The position numbers were made by a program, and so were the translations under genes. A DNA stretch of 64,000 nt from Membranipora membranacea. Its lineage: Eukaryota; Bryozoa; Gymnolaemata; Cheilostomatida; Membraniporidae. Position 1 is the first letter of the stretch. Every line of letters begins with the position of its first letter. The notes beneath the pieces were generated by a model. It did no database searches. It saw only the letters and a program-made list of their open reading frames with translations, and was not told where the DNA came from. Shown piece after piece: positions 33,481 to 46,798 of this stretch. The stretch is from positions 17,487,001-17,551,000 of the forward strand of contig OU612066.1 of NCBI GenBank assembly GCA_914767715.1, given 5' to 3'.

Positions 33481-34430
33481 CATTAATGTATAACACTAAC
33501 ATTTGGTACAGCATTGATTGGCACACAGACTACACTTGATTCAGTGTGTACTTCATCTGTAACAGGTATTTTTGTTGGTACCTGTTCACTCTCTGACAGT
33601 GCATAAGTCGGGTCCGATCTGATTAAGGCAGATAAATGCAAGTTATACATACGGATTCATCAGCTAAGCTGTAATGACAGCATCGTTTCTATGCAGTTTA
33701 GAGACTAGATTTGATTATAAATAAAATGGAATGAAACTGTGCAAAATAGAATGACACACAATTTGCAGCCACTCAGAGTGATTGTATAAGGCATTTTGTC
33801 TTATATAAAGTCAGTTTTTTTGCAAATTACTCTCTAGTAAAGTAGCTGTAGTAACTGCGCAATTACCATACTGAAAAAACTGTGCTGCTTTGTACGCGCC
33901 ATTTTTGACTCTACAAGAGATTGAATTTTTAATAAACGCAAACCATGCAACACAGGAAACCATTGCAACATTGGAAACATGTTGCCATGTACAACGTGCC
34001 CGTCGAGTAACTCCTTATTAGTATGAACAGAGAAGACGATTCCAAGATACATGTACAACAACATGACCACAAACCTTATGAGATGAATTCTCCACAGGCT
34101 TCAAGGAGAATTCTCCCTGCTGGTAGTTTCTCCTTGCTGCTTCTACTTCTCTGCTTAGTAATTGCAGTCGGCTGGGTCTATGCATCAATGTGTATGCGTC
34201 AATGATTTTATCATTGACAAAAGTAGAATTGGGCAAGTCCACCTACCTTGGTGGGCTTGACCATCAACGTGTATTTGCCAGCGCTCCTCCTAAACCTTGC
34301 GCACCTCGTCACCTCATACATTTATCTGTGTAAATAACTGCTTTTATATTTATTTGCTCAGCTGACCCTTTTTCATCGATCAATTTATTGAACAAAATTG
34401 TGTTTTGTAGACAAAGGTTTTGGTGTTACC
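33481..34430 (+). other. 5' flank of gene 3
   Basis: No gene seen. From about 34130 it aligns with positions 1-413 upstream of gene 1. The preceding 650 bp is AT-rich and unassigned. Confidence 0.45.
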
Positions 34431-36194
34431 ATGGGTGCTAGCTCTGATGCAGAACAAATGCTAATAGCATTCATCAGTCAGCTTCTCTCAGGAGTGGTGA
34501 GTTTTTCACCTTACCTGTTTCTCTGATTACAACCTATATGATGCTCTATGATATTTATGCCATCAGAATAAGAATGACATATTATCTACTACTAAATAAA
34601 ATAATGATCAAACAGCTGAAGGAAACTGTAGTTATGTTTTGAGGTATATACTCAAATGCCCAATAACTTTCTTTTACCAGGTTGAGTCTGTGCGCCAACA
34701 AGGATACCAGGTCGCATTATTAGCCTCAAAGTGTGGTGATGATAGTAATGATATACTGTCACTTCATGGTGGACTCTCTCTCAGTATACAGAAACAGTTA
34801 GAAGTTAATTTCAAGAGTCTCATTAAAGGTAATTTCTGATGAAAAATAACATTGCTTGTAGTAAAATTGAAATACGCGGTCGTGCTTACTAGAATTCTCA
34901 TTTTGACACCAGAGCTCGTTTCAGGATATGCTTTTGTGATAATATTTCAAGTTGTATACCATCTCATTTGGTGAGTGAAATGAATATGCTGGTGCACAGA
35001 GTTCTCTGGCATTTCCAGAGTAGAAAACTCCACACAGCCAATAACCAACATTAAAGTGAAATACATAGTTACCAGAGTATACGGAAAAGGGCCCAATGTT
35101 TGGCTGAATACCAGACTAGGAGCAGATCGAATATCAGTAATTCGGGGCTTCGCTGGAATGTCATAATGATTAAACAAAATTTATATTTCTTGACAGAAGC
35201 TTCACATGAAGCAGAGAGCAGTATCAGTCAATCTGGAGAAGAGACGATAAAATCTACCAATACAGTCAGTATACCATTAAGGGATGTCCTTGCTGATACT
35301 ATTAAGGTAGAATGTACCTCGGAGTTTGATGCCAGCCTACCTGAAATCTCACCAACTGGTGACACTGAATTCTCACAGACTACTGATGATGATGCTGATG
35401 AACCAGTAGATTATAATGATGGTGAAAAACTCGATTCGAGTCTGAATCAGGAACTGCAGATCGAACCTGAACCGCCGTGTGATCTTCGGATAGAGTCTGA
35501 TGATACCCAGACTAGGTCATATCCAGACCAAGAACCTAGGTTCGAGCGCTTGAGGAGCAAGAATAAATGTAAATCTAAACTGATATACCAACAGCGGATA
35601 CATTCTGGGGCAAAAAGATACGCTTGCACTGAATGCCTCTACAGAACCCCAAAACTTCAGAATTTGAGAAAGCATATGATGACACACGGAGAAAAACGAT
35701 ATGGTTGTACCGAATGCCCTTACAGAAGCAGAAGAATGTCGAGTTTGAAAAGTCACATTATGACTCATACAGGGGAAAAACCATTTGCTTGTTCGGAATG
35801 CCCTTTTCGTAGCGCTCATCAAGAGAGCCTAAAAAAACATATTCTGAGACATACTGGAAACAAACCACTTGCTTGCCCTGAATGCCCTTATAGAAGCATT
35901 TGTGAGTCAGAATTGAAATCGCACATTATGACTCATACTGGAGAAAAACCATTCGCTTGCCCTGAATGTCCCTATAGAAGCGTATATAAACAGGGTATGA
36001 AAAAGCACATTCTGACACATACCGGAGAAAAACCATTCGCTTGCCCTGAATGCCCTTATAGAGCTGCGCAACAATCAAATTTGAAAACTCACATGCTGAC
36101 ACACATCGGTGAAAAACCATTTGCCTGCCCTGAATGCCCTTATAGATGCACTCAACAAGGAAGCTTGAAAAGACACATGCTGAAACATACCTGA
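34431..36194 (+). CDS. C2H2 zinc-finger protein, cluster gene 3 (3 exons, 7 fingers)
   Basis: Exons 34431-34496, 34681-34828 and 35197-36194 join to 403 codons plus stop. The N-terminal module is intact (exon 1 starts MGASSDAEQ). The acidic linker has IKVE; the second SUMO-type site is changed to IEPE. After a half finger come seven fingers with helix residues -1/2/3/6 K/Q/N/K, R/S/S/S, H/E/S/K, C/S/E/S, Y/Q/G/K, Q/S/N/T and Q/G/S/R. The stop is a TGA at the last HT linker, where genes 5 and 6 have a G (GGA). The protein therefore loses only the tail (GEKICLP in gene 5). The ATG in intron 2 near 35166 is in frame with exon 3 and could start a form without the N-terminal module. It is the best match to gene 1 upstream but carries a type B 3' flank. 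Confidence 0.85.
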
Positions 36195-37560
36195 GAAAAA
36201 TATGCTTACCCTTAGTCTCTGTCAAAAATGTGCTTAGCTCAAACGTAAAGACACCCATTCCGACACAAACTGGAGAAAACTAATTGGCTTATCAATACAC
36301 AGGACCCATTTGCTTGCCCTTATTGCTCTTTTTGAAACGCGTGAGAATTCAATTTGATACTACAAAGCAGAAGGCAGCATTCTAACTCTCCAAAACAGTC
36401 AGCAGTCGACAGTAATCTGCAAAGCTGTGAATATAATCAACATGTATGGAGTTACCCCTCCCTGTTGAGGAAGGGAACTACTCAATACAAATGTGTTAAG
36501 TTTATTTACTCAAATTTTAAAATGAATTGTTTTTTACTTCTTCTTTGATAAGTTAGGTGTTAACTGACTTAATTAATGACTCATGTTTTATGCGCCTTGT
36601 TGACTTTGTTTTAATGAATAGTGAACTTTAAAAGAGCACGGAGACTTTTAGAACATGGTCTTACATTTTTGTAATTGTAAATTAATATAATATGTATATC
36701 ATGAGTACATGTGGATGTTATTGGTTATTTTCCTTCAACCATAATGAACGCCCCAAATAAATCAGATAAAAATGTCATGTTCTAAAACCCTTTGAACACC
36801 AGTAACCAGTAAACTATTATCAGCAGTCATGTTAAGAACAATCCATCACCGCCTAACCTAAATGCCAAAGTTGTGTTGGTAGCAGGTGACTGCACGGGCC
36901 ACAATTACATCATAAAAATGATCACAGGTCCAGGACATAATTATTATTTAATTCACACATCATCGCATTATTATGACTACCTCGGCAGGATAGAAAAGAT
37001 GGCAAAGATGAAAATAGTGCCTTAACATCGTAAATTACATTATGTTTTAATAAGTTTTCAACAGTAGAAGTTCCATGAACGTTTCTCTCATTAGTATTAT
37101 TAGTATTAGTATTAAGTGACATGTATTGCAAGACATATATTCCCTACCCCATCCGAAACCGTGCAGGAGATACATTTTTACTTAATGTACGAACTTAGGA
37201 AACATGTTTAGTTCTTGAAAGAGGAGTTGTCGGTCCTGTTGCTTATTTATGTCGTGAGAAGATAACCACAGTGTAGAATTTAATTTGACCAATAAGATTG
37301 CACAAATGCAAACGCTACCCAATCAAGCCATGAATTTGTTCTAACAGTGAGCCAGATTGATCTTTTTATAATAACAGAGAAAATAATATCTTTTTGACTA
37401 GAACAATCAAGTTGACTCAACTGATTAATGCGACCAACTGTTGCAGATAGGTTTAGACATCATTCGAAGATCAAGGTGTGTGTTCTCTTGGTAACTAAAT
37501 ATATATTCATTCATACATATTTGAATTTTACTTTGGGATTGCTAACTTGGTAGTCATCTC
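36195..37560 (+). repeat. Type B 3' flank of gene 3
   Basis: Aligns with 13035-14840 and 53192-54440. A decayed finger-like fragment (TTTGCTTGCCCTTATTGC) is visible near 36308. No gene is supported. Confidence 0.65.
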
Positions 37561-38380
37561 ATAAAGTAAAAGACTGGAGGTTGCCGAAAAGGGATTTTTT
37601 TTAGCAACATAATCAAGTAGGTTTTATATACATATTTATATTATAACAGGAATATATTAGCTGTCTCTCTATAAATTTTCGGTATTAAGACTAAATAGAT
37701 CATTTATTTGGGAGATACGTTTACACACGGTTTGTAATAATTACACAAACCCTGACGTTCTACTATGACAATGGGATGGCTGATTCACTCTTCATAATTA
37801 CTGAAACTGAAAGCCATTTTAGCTTTCAAGTAATTACCTTGGTTAGCTAACAGATTATGATGAGTTATTTGAGAGGAACTCAAGGAGATACGACTGAGCT
37901 GCTATAGAGATCGGATGCCTCCGATGGAATAACAACTCTGACCTGGACTTTGTGACAAACCTAGGGCGCCGTTCTACATATTATAATGATAATTATTTTT
38001 ACATCGCAGCTAGTTTTTAACGGCTATAAACCTTAGCATAGGGCTAAGTTGGACCACCAATATATAGCATTCGGATTATGTATCACAATTAGAATGTATT
38101 TATTTACTGTATTACTTATGAAGCCTGTAGAGGTGGGAGGGGGAGTATAAGGTACTGGCTGAGTGGGCACTGTAGAATGCTTTTGTCTTGCTAAAGCATT
38201 TAGCCTTAGGTATATGGACTCGAGAATCCGTGATTCCTGCCTCATCTATCATATATCCATTTCTTGACCACCCTTTTTGAGCTAAATATTACATGGTACC
38301 AGAAGCTGTTGAGTCAATGAATGGTAACATATTTGCCTATTTCAAATTTCTTGGATGTAATACTGGTTCACAGAAATTAA
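37561..38380. other. No gene recognised
   Basis: AT-rich sequence without a convincing ORF, RNA gene or transposon end. Confidence 0.35.
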
Positions 38381-39154
38381 ATTAGCACACAAGGTGATAA
38401 TGATATTATTGTCAACTGGTATGACGGTAACTACATAGATATTTACCTTCACATCAGGTGATAATGCTGAGATTGCAGTCTCATATCATTAGTTTTGGGC
38501 TATACGAAATTCAATAAGCACACATTTTCCTGTGTTGCAGCAGTGGTTTAAGAAGCTAGAGCTGTTGGAAGACAACTAGAGCATCTTGTTTGACCTCAAA
38601 ACATGTGGACATCAAAGTTAAGCCACATATGGAACAAATATCTTGTTTGTGATCACAATATACTGTAGCATGATGGGGTGTTCTGTGAGCACACAGCCTC
38701 ACCTACAATTCTCGGCTGTTTATCGTCGATGTGTCTTCACCAAAATGAATTTAGCGTTCCACTACCAACGTGAGCACATTCACACTGCTCCATGGAATAT
38801 TTGCAAAACACTCTCAGGATGCAACTAAATGCCTACGTAGGCATGTTAGAAAATTTGACAATATGTGCAGTAATATTCCCTGGCAATTTCGAGTTCTTGG
38901 TCAGATTCTGGATGCTGCGGTAAACAGACTCCCAACAAGTCAACCTAACTTGATGGGCTTGACCATCAGCTTGTGTTTGGAAGCACCCCTCCTCAGCCTT
39001 GCACACCTCATCACCTCATAAATGTCTATCAGTGTGAATAACTGGTTTTAAATTATGTATTTACATGGCTGACCTGTTTTCATATATCAAACTATTGACC
39101 TACTTTATTGTCGGATCAAAATTATATTTTGTAGACAAAGCTTTCGATATTATC
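38381..39154 (+). other. 5' flank of gene 4 with MITE remnant
   Basis: About 38385-38555 matches the right half of the MITE seen at 51305-51667 (ends GCAGCAGTGGTTTA). The rest aligns with the 5' flanks of genes 2, 5 and 6. Confidence 0.55.
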
Positions 39155-40727
39155 ATGGAGGTAAGCTCTGACGCAGGACAAATACTTTCAGCATTCATCA
39201 GCCAGCTTCTCTCAGGAGTGGTGAGTTTGTTGTCTCTCTTGTTTCTCTGATTCAACCTGCATGACGCTACATGATATTTATGCCATCAGAATAAGAGTGG
39301 CTTATTGCATTTCAACTAAATAAACCTGAGATAAGATATTAAATTGGTAAAAATGAAATAATTAAAGGAAATGCGATTATCTTTTGAGGCATATACTGAA
39401 ATACCGATAACTCTTTTCTCCAGGTTGAGTCTGTGCGCCAACAAGGATACCAGGTCTCTTTCTTAGCCTCAAAGTGTGGGGATGATAGTAATGATATACT
39501 CTCACTACATGGTGGTCTCTCCCTCAATATACAGAAACAGCTAGAAGTCAATTTCAAGAGTCTCATCGAAGGTAATTTCTGATACAAAATAACATCGCTC
39601 ACAGAAAACCCGAAATACATAGTTGTGCTATCTAGAATTGTCATCTTGGTACCAGAGCTTGTTACCAGGATGAGCTATGTCATCATATTTCAAGTTGTAT
39701 GCCAGCTCAGTTGGTGAGTGAACTGAATTTTCTAGCGGACATAAGTTTTCTCGCATTCCCATTGGTTTTCCCGCTTTTTTGTTTTTTTGTCGCATTGGTG
39801 TTGGTTATGGTTTGTGTGAAGTTGTCTACTATGTGGTAGACAACTCCTCACAAACAATAATCAGGAGCAGATCCAAATATCAGTAAGTGGGTGTTTCGCT
39901 GGAATGTTATAATGAGTAAACAAAATTTATATTTCTTGTCAGAAGCTTCCCAGGAAGAAGATTGCAGTATCAGTCAATCTGGAGAAGAGAAGAAATACTC
40001 TAACCATACAGTCAGCATACCACTAAGAGATGTCTTTGCTGACACTATTAAGGTAGAATGTACCTCGGAGTTTAATGCTAGCCAACCCGAATACTTACTA
40101 ACTGATGAACTCACACCGACTACTGATGATGATGCTGATGAACCAGTAGAGTATAACAGTGGTGAAAAACTTGATGGGAGTCAGATTCAGGAAATGCAGA
40201 TCAAACCTGAACCTCCTTGTGATCTGCAGATAGAGTATGATGATACCCAGACTAGGTCATATGGAGACCCAGAACCTGAGCGCTTGAGAGTCATGAAAAA
40301 GTGTAAATCGAAACTGATACCCCACATAAGGACACATACTGGAGATAAACTTTACGCTTGTATCGAATGCCCTTATAGATGCAAAAGTATATCGAGATTA
40401 AAAATTCACATTCTGACACATACCAGAGAACAACCATTCGCTTGCCCAGGACAATCAACTTCGAAAAAGCACATTCTGACACATACTGGAGAAAAACCAT
40501 TTGCCTGCCCTGAATGCCCCTATAGAAGCATATATAAAAGTAGTTTACGAAGGCACCTTCTGATACATTCCGGAGAAAAACCGTTTGCTTGCCCTGAATG
40601 CCCTCATAGAAGCCGGCATCTCTCATCTATGAAAAAGCATATGCTCAGCCATACTGGAGAAAAACCAATTGCTGTGCCTGCAATTGCAATCCCTAATAGT
40701 CAACCCCAAGTTTTGTCAGACTTGTAA
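39155..40727 (+). CDS. C2H2 zinc-finger protein, cluster gene 4 (3 exons, short array)
   Basis: Exons 39155-39220, 39424-39571 and 39943-40727 join to 332 codons plus stop. The N-terminal module is intact, and the linker keeps both SUMO-type motifs (IKVE, IKPE). The array is the shortest in the cluster: intact fingers S/S/R/I, Y/S/S/R and H/S/S/K. A broken finger follows the first; an in-frame 21-bp deletion relative to gene 5 removed its second cysteine and loop (FACPGQSTSKKH). The tail GEKPIAVPAIAIPN is like that of gene 2. A palindromic insertion of about 70 bp lies in intron 2 (about 39797-39866). The frame is open, but with so few fingers its DNA binding may be weak or altered. Confidence 0.82.
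39797..39866. repeat. Palindrome in intron 2 of gene 4
   Basis: A near-perfect hairpin centred on TTGTCTACTATGTGGTAGACAA. A fuller version occurs in intron 2 of gene 6 (59274-59343), while genes 1-3 keep only one half. It could be a tiny MITE or a cruciform-prone site. Confidence 0.65.
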
Positions 40728-42140
40728 TTTTAAAATTGTAAATTTTTAAATTGAAATCCCTGAGTAGCAGAAAACCTGCAAAGCTATGAACAGTTTAAGC
40801 TGCAGTACTAGGACAAGTCAAAAAAGTCTACAAGCTTAGTTTTGTGGTCACAAATTGACAATCCAGCAACTCCGCCATTTATAGGACGAACCCATCACGG
40901 TATGTTGTTGGTCCTGTAGTCAGCACGGCTCTTTTTCATCAGTATCCTAACAACAGCATCAATATATGATATAAAAATTGATGAACGATGACTGCTATCT
41001 GTAGATAAGTATTTATGAGCAATGATTTAAGATTTACCCAATTTCTGAAATACTTCCACTAATTGGTAGTTGTCATCACCTGTCTAAAGAGTCAGCAACT
41101 CCTGGAAGCTAATGCATTGGGAATTCATGAGAGATAGTGCCTATAGCTATAAAATTTGTGGCTCAAAATATTTAATTTCTGTAATTGTACTCCGTTGAGC
41201 TTTTTTATCATTTATTTCCTATCATCATAAAAGCTATTCTCTGAAATGCTGAGGGTATGTACAAATAATAATTAGAGAAGATCTATAATGTGAGAAATCT
41301 GATCATAAAATTATCTTCCTGTGTCGCCAAGTTCACCTGCAATATATACCATGATGAATAGGAGATATTATGAATAAGCGTGTACGATCAAACAGCTGTT
41401 CATCTTTTTAATTTTAACACCTATACATTAAAAAAACAGATAATTTTTGACCGCATTAACTAAATTTGGATTTAATCCCATTGCCATCTCATCCTCCAGT
41501 GATGATATGGTAATGGCGCTTGTTAACATGCTCATTAATCACTGCTCAGAGTCAAGCTATTGCATCCTATTATGCTCATTTCCTTCAAGCACTGCTATTC
41601 CATAAACACAGCATAATGTATGTTGGCAGGAGTTCTAATACTGCTGCTTAATTATTTTGAGTGTCCAATTTTGGAGTTGACTTTTCATGCAAGATATTTT
41701 TTAAGGTGGAAAGTGGCAAAACTCAATCAGCTAGCTGCTCAAAGAGTTACAACCAATATGATTGGGCAATAACATCCTTACCAATACGAAGGCAAAATTC
41801 ACTCTTGTGGGGTCCCAACAGCACATACATTACAATGCAGACTACATTAGCTTGCTCATATGAGGTATACCTGGTCTCGTGGTCATTGTGAACTAAATTA
41901 TATTGTCATATTTGATACTATTGCACTGGCATTTATGTTAGCAAAGGTCAATTAATACAACAATAACCAGAGACTGGTGGTTTCTTATCACTGAATCAGT
42001 GATTGATTCCAAAGAAAGAATACATTTACTCGTGTATTATACTTATAGTATATACATCTTGTCAAGAGAGGCTATTCTGTACATCCAGCTCAGCTAGTAC
42101 CCGACTTGGGGGAGAGGTGGGATCTCAACCTAGGAATAAT
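40728..42140 (+). other. Type A flank of gene 4 and R1 repeat
   Basis: 40740-41480 aligns in part with the flanks of genes 1 and 2. 41600-41950 is an uninterrupted copy of R1 and so serves as the empty-site reference for the foldback at 3716 and the gypsy at 25392. No gene is seen. Confidence 0.55.
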
Positions 42141-42290
42141 CTAGAACAAGTTTGTTCCCGGCCTCTGAGGTTGCGGACTGGGATATTGCAAATGTTAGGT
42201 ATTGTAATTGAGGTACCTTTGGCGCGGCACCTCGATACCAAACATTTACAATATCCCTCCGCAACAACAGAGGGAACAAACTTGTTCTAG
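42141..42290. repeat. 150-bp imperfect hairpin element
   Basis: Ends CTAGAACAAGTTTGTTCCC and its complement are followed inward by matching arms (GGATATTGYAAATGTTNGG) around a short GGCGCGG loop. The 8-bp direct repeat CTAGGAAT occurs at both ends but overlaps the inverted repeat, so target-site duplication is uncertain. It may be a MITE or a precursor-like RNA hairpin. Confidence 0.65.
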
Positions 42291-43289
42291 GAATCCTCCT
42301 ACTCCGTTCTACCCATCATTACAAAATAAATTACAGTTGTAAAATACCCTTTACCAGTGGTTCCTACATATTGTAACAGCCGGTGGATTGTGTATACCCA
42401 CAAATAAGTGTAGCAAAAGTGGAGAACTGAGGCTAGCAAACACGCTCCCCAACCATCGATCACAGACATCCAACATGCATTAAGACAAGCAAACTTGCCT
42501 GCCATTGTACTCCTTTGTTCACCAAACAAAAGGCCTTTTGTTATACAACTCACATAGGTGACTTGGAACATGTCTCCCTATCCAGCATACTACAGCATAA
42601 CTGTACTTCATTTTGTAATGATGTGCTGCTGCCCTACTATGATCCCATCTGGACTGCATATTTGGCGCAATTGCCGAACGTCAACATTGCATCTGGTTGA
42701 CAATCAAATCGGACAACCGGCTGGCGGATGCCTAATATGCATCTGGTTACAAAGAACACATCCAGACACTGATTTGACAGCTGCGGATAGGTAGTCAGTA
42801 CCAGAGGCGGACTAATAATTAGGTGTAGACACTCACTGATGGCAGCATCGGGGACGGAGACAAACCAGTCCTGATAGAGTCACTACAGTTACAGCATATA
42901 TTGCTGCTCCAGCCGCGCCTGATGGGTTATCACAGCAACTATTACCATTTGATGACCTTTTGGATGAGATTGTAACAGCACATATTACAATCCTATGGGC
43001 ATTCGGTTGGGATTGTTACGGCAACTTTTACTGCTCCAGCCAATCCGATTTGGTGGGTTACAAAAAAATATTGCTTTTCCCAGCTCATACGGATGGGTTT
43101 ATTTTGAATACGCAGAGGCTTTCAAGACCTACTTCCAATCCAGTTTCAACAAGCCCTCAGATCAACAGCTAGTGCTCAAACTCAAATTTCGATCAAAGTT
43201 GATCGAGTTATGAACAAAAAACCTGGATTGTGAACAGTAACTCAATGGAAGCATCATTGCTTTTACACCTTCCAATGTCGTTACATCGT
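42291..43289. other. Repeat mosaic before LINE
   Basis: 42640-42860 resembles 18410-18610 (block around CAACATTGCATCTGGT or CGGCATTGCATCTGGT). 43180-43290 resembles 50290-50395. The latter block continues uninterrupted past 50395, so the LINE at 43290 inserted into it. No gene is supported. Confidence 0.5.
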
Positions 43290-46200
43290 GTATGTGATGT
43301 ATGGTACCATATAGAATGCCACAACATACAGTCACACGATTATAGCAAATTAGGTCACTCCAGTGTTAACTGGCTTTGTCACAAATGCAGCAGCGACCTA
43401 CTCACCAATCAAGACATCTCACACCAATCTTGCCTCTCATCCACCATATCAAGCATACCATCACTCGACCCAGAAGCTGAACCCCAACATACATCCTCAC
43501 CATCTAAACCCAGACCTACGTGGTCCAAAGGCAAACCCCTAAGAATCATCAATGTCAATTGCCAGTCCATCTCTGGCAAAAAAGGATTCTGGGCCCACCT
43601 GTTGGAAGGGTCTAAACCCTACATAATCATCGCCACTGAAACCTGGCTAACCACAAACATCACCAATAACGAACTAGAAATGCCACAATATACCATCTAC
43701 AGGAGAGATAGAACCACAGGCATAGACGGCGGTATTCTCATCGCTGTCAGCAAGAACATTCGATCTTCTGCAGTTCCCACAACCAAAACCTCTGAACAAC
43801 TCTGGACAAAAATATCCTGTCGAGGCCAGAGGGACCTGCTTGTCGGTGCCTTCTATAGGCCAAAAGCAACTGACAAAACCTCAATCCCTGCATTATTCAC
43901 CACCCTAGGGTCACTCACAACCAAAAGATCATTTATTATGACACCATCCTTGGTGGGGGTTTCAATCTCCCTGGCTGGGATTGGAACAACCTCACCGTCA
44001 AACCCAACTGCCCACACCCTCAACTACACCATGACTTTCTCAATATCATCAACGACCACGAACTCAAGCAACTCATCCTAGAACCAACAAGACTTTGCCC
44101 ACCTAACAATCTAGATCTCATGCTCACCAACATCCCTCTTCGTGTCAACAAAACCTCAGTCATCCCCGGCATCAGTGACCATGACATCCCACTCATTGAA
44201 CTGTCCCAGAAACCCCATTACATCAAGCAGGAGCGAAGAAAGATCCCTATTTACAGGCGTGCCAACTGGACAAGTCTAAGGGACAAACTATCTGAGAGCT
44301 TAAAACAAATGGAGCATAGAGATGACCCACCTAACATCCTCTGAGAATCTCTCAAAAAGAACATCAAAACTGCCGAAACCAAACATATCCCGAAAAAAAA
44401 TGCCAGTAAAAGAGATTCTCTCCCCTGGATCAATCCATACCTCAGTAGTCTGATAAAGAAGAGGAACATCATCAGGAAGCGAAGTAAAAAGACTGGCAAG
44501 ATCAACACAGAATGCAGATACAAAGACTACCAACGAATTGTCCAGCGAGAGATGAGGAAACAGCACAACCAATACGTACACAACCTACTGACAGAACCTG
44601 AGGACACCCAGAGAACCACCAATAAGAAGTTCTGGACGTACATTAAGCACCGCCGAGAGGACACAAGTGACATAGCAGCAATCAAGACCGGCCATAAACT
44701 ACTAACAGACAAGAAGAACATGGCTGACGCACTTAACCAACAGTTCAAATCAGTCTTTTCATCACCATCAGTCACCTCCCCAACTATCAACCAACACCGA
44801 CAACAACATAAAATGAAGCACCTAATAGTCAACAAAGACGGTGTACTCAAACTCCTACGCCAACTGAAGACCAACAAAGCGTCAGGACCCGACAATATAA
44901 GTGCACGAGTATTGGAGGAAACTGCTGATATTGTCGCAGGCCCCCTCTGCAATATCTTCAACCAGTCCCTAAAATATTCCAGTGTACCTGCAGATTGGAG
45001 ACACGCAAATGTCACACCAATCTTCAAAAAAGGAGATAAAACAAAACCCGAGAACTATCGCCCAATCAGCCTGACATGCATCACCAGCAAACTGCTAGAG
45101 CATGTCATCACTAGCCACCTGATGAAGTTCATTGAGGGAAACCACCTCCTCTACAATCGCCAGCATGGCTTCAGGGCCAGGCTAAGCTGTGAAACCCAAC
45201 TAGTAGAACTTGTTGCCGACATCTCGAAAGAACTGGATGCCTGTCTGTTGGACTTCAGCAAGGCGTTTGATAAGGTGTGCCATGCCAAACTGCTGGCAAA
45301 GATGAGAAACATCGGCGTTAGCAAACAGATAACTGACTGGACTGCCGCGTTCCTCAGAGATCGGACCCAGACAGTCACCATCCGAGGAACCTCCTCTGAG
45401 ACTTGTGCAGTGACCTCGGGTGTGCCCCAAGGCTCTGTACTCGGACCTGCCCTCTTCCTGTTGTACATCAACGACCTGCCGTCTGTAGTTAAATCCCAGG
45501 TGAGGTTGTTCGCTGATGATACCATCATCTACACCACTGCAGATCGATCAGCACAGCTCATCGAGGACTTGAAGAACCTGGAAGCATGGGAACAGGAAGC
45601 TAGGATGGAGTTCCACCCTGCCAAATGTGAGATAATACGATTCAGCCGAAAGAGAAACAGGACAACTCTACCGCCATACAGATTACATAACCAGATTATC
45701 CCAGTGACAAGACCATCAAATACCTGGAAGTGCATATCCAGAATTACCTCAAATGACGGACGCACACAGTCTACCTTACCAATAAGGCATCAACAACACT
45801 AGGCTTCGTCAGGAGGACAATTCCCCCTCAGTCTACACAGCTCAGATGTAGGGCCTACAAACAGCTAGTATGCCCCGTCCTAGAGTATGCCTTGTGCTCT
45901 TGGGATCCCCTTCCTAAGACTCTCGCCACCCAGATTGAAGCTGTACAAAGAAGATCTGCTCGTATGGTATTCAATATACCACGCATCAGTACATCCTCAA
46001 CCACCGGTATTCTCGATAGACTAGACCTGGAACCTCTCGAAGACCGACGACAATGGAGACGTATTGGCCTGTTTAGGGCCATGCACTACCAAGAGATCAA
46101 GACACCAATAACAGAGTACACAACACCATCAGACTGCCGAAAGAGTACTCGCCGACATGGGCTCCAATATAAAGTTGAGCATCACAACACCAAAGCTCAC

Positions 46201-46417
46201 ATGTCCACATTCTTTGTGTTTACCAGCAAAGCATGGAATAACTTAGACCCCGAGGACCGTCTTCTCTGTCCCCCTTGCTAGCTACCCCACGCCCTACCCT
46301 GGTATACCTGGTATCCTGACCTCGGAATGAAATACGGACTAACGGAGTGCCACATTACCAAAGTCTTCAACCCTATGAATCGGTGATCACGTTGGCAAGT
46401 ACCAAGTAAGTAAGTAA
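43290..46417 (+). mobile_element. CR1-like LINE, nearly complete ORF2 (PHD, endonuclease, RT)
   Basis: From the 5' truncation at about 43290 the frame encodes a PHD-like finger (CDVWYHIECHNIQ ... WLCHKCSS), then an APE-type endonuclease (INVNCQSI near 43550; ATETWLTTNI near 43635; GGILIAVSKNI near 43730). RT follows: NKASGPDNIS near 44874, YRPISLTCITSKLLEHVI near 45058, LLDFSKAFDKV near 45247, GVPQGSVLGPALF near 45420 and FADDTIIY near 45511. The C-terminal block is AYKQLVCPVLEYAL near 45855 and STFFVFTSKAWNNL near 46206. Lesions: a frameshift near 43930-43955, a TGA at 44341 and a frameshift near 45700. The tail (AAGT)n at 46404-46417 is a typical CR1-like simple-repeat end. PHD fingers ahead of the endonuclease are known from some invertebrate CR1 elements. 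Confidence 0.88.
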
Positions 46418-46735
46418 CACTGCCACACTATCAAGATATATACAACCCGCCAAACATATCTCCAGTCGTGAGCATCCTGACCAATACTTTATTCCACAGT
46501 CTAACATTGTCCACCACCGAAGATCCTTCTTTGTCAGGACAGCTCATCAATGGAATGGATTACCAACTAACAGCTTGTTTCTCCGGCCAAAAGCTGTTCA
46601 GTGCCCAAATTGTTGCAGACCTGGAAACTGTTAACTGGCTTATGAGAAACAAGTTTCCCAAGTCACAGCTTGATGCTGGTGCTGGAGACTATGCCGACGA
46701 AGGTAAATACGAAAGTAAATATGAAGGTTAGCATT
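46418..46735 (+). mobile_element. LINE 3' end fragment
   Basis: The + frame reads HPDQYFIPQSNIVHHRRSFF, then VRTAHQWNGLPTNSLFLRP, the same C-terminal block as at 32480-32580. It follows the simple-repeat tail of the preceding LINE and ends in GAAAGTAAATATGAAGG. Confidence 0.7.
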
Positions 46736-46749
46736 GGTTAATTAATTAA

Positions 46750-46751
46750 TG

Positions 46752-46795
<44 letters not shown>
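46750..46795. repeat. (AT)n microsatellite
   Basis: About 46 bp of alternating AT. Confidence 0.95.

Positions 46796-46798
<3 letters not shown>

Noticed and set aside
35926-36258. Antisense ORFs over the zinc-finger exons (also near 21687, 40291, 52593)
   Set aside because: Regular GIQGKRMVFL-type translations are the reverse strand of the GEKPFACP linker repeats.
38770-39021. ORF in the 5' flank of gene 4 (similar at 50806, 71)
   Set aside because: DNA is conserved between paralogs but the frame is not, so it is better explained as promoter or UTR.
44527-45027. 166-codon - strand ORF
   Set aside because: Opposite strand of the LINE RT region; no motifs of its own.
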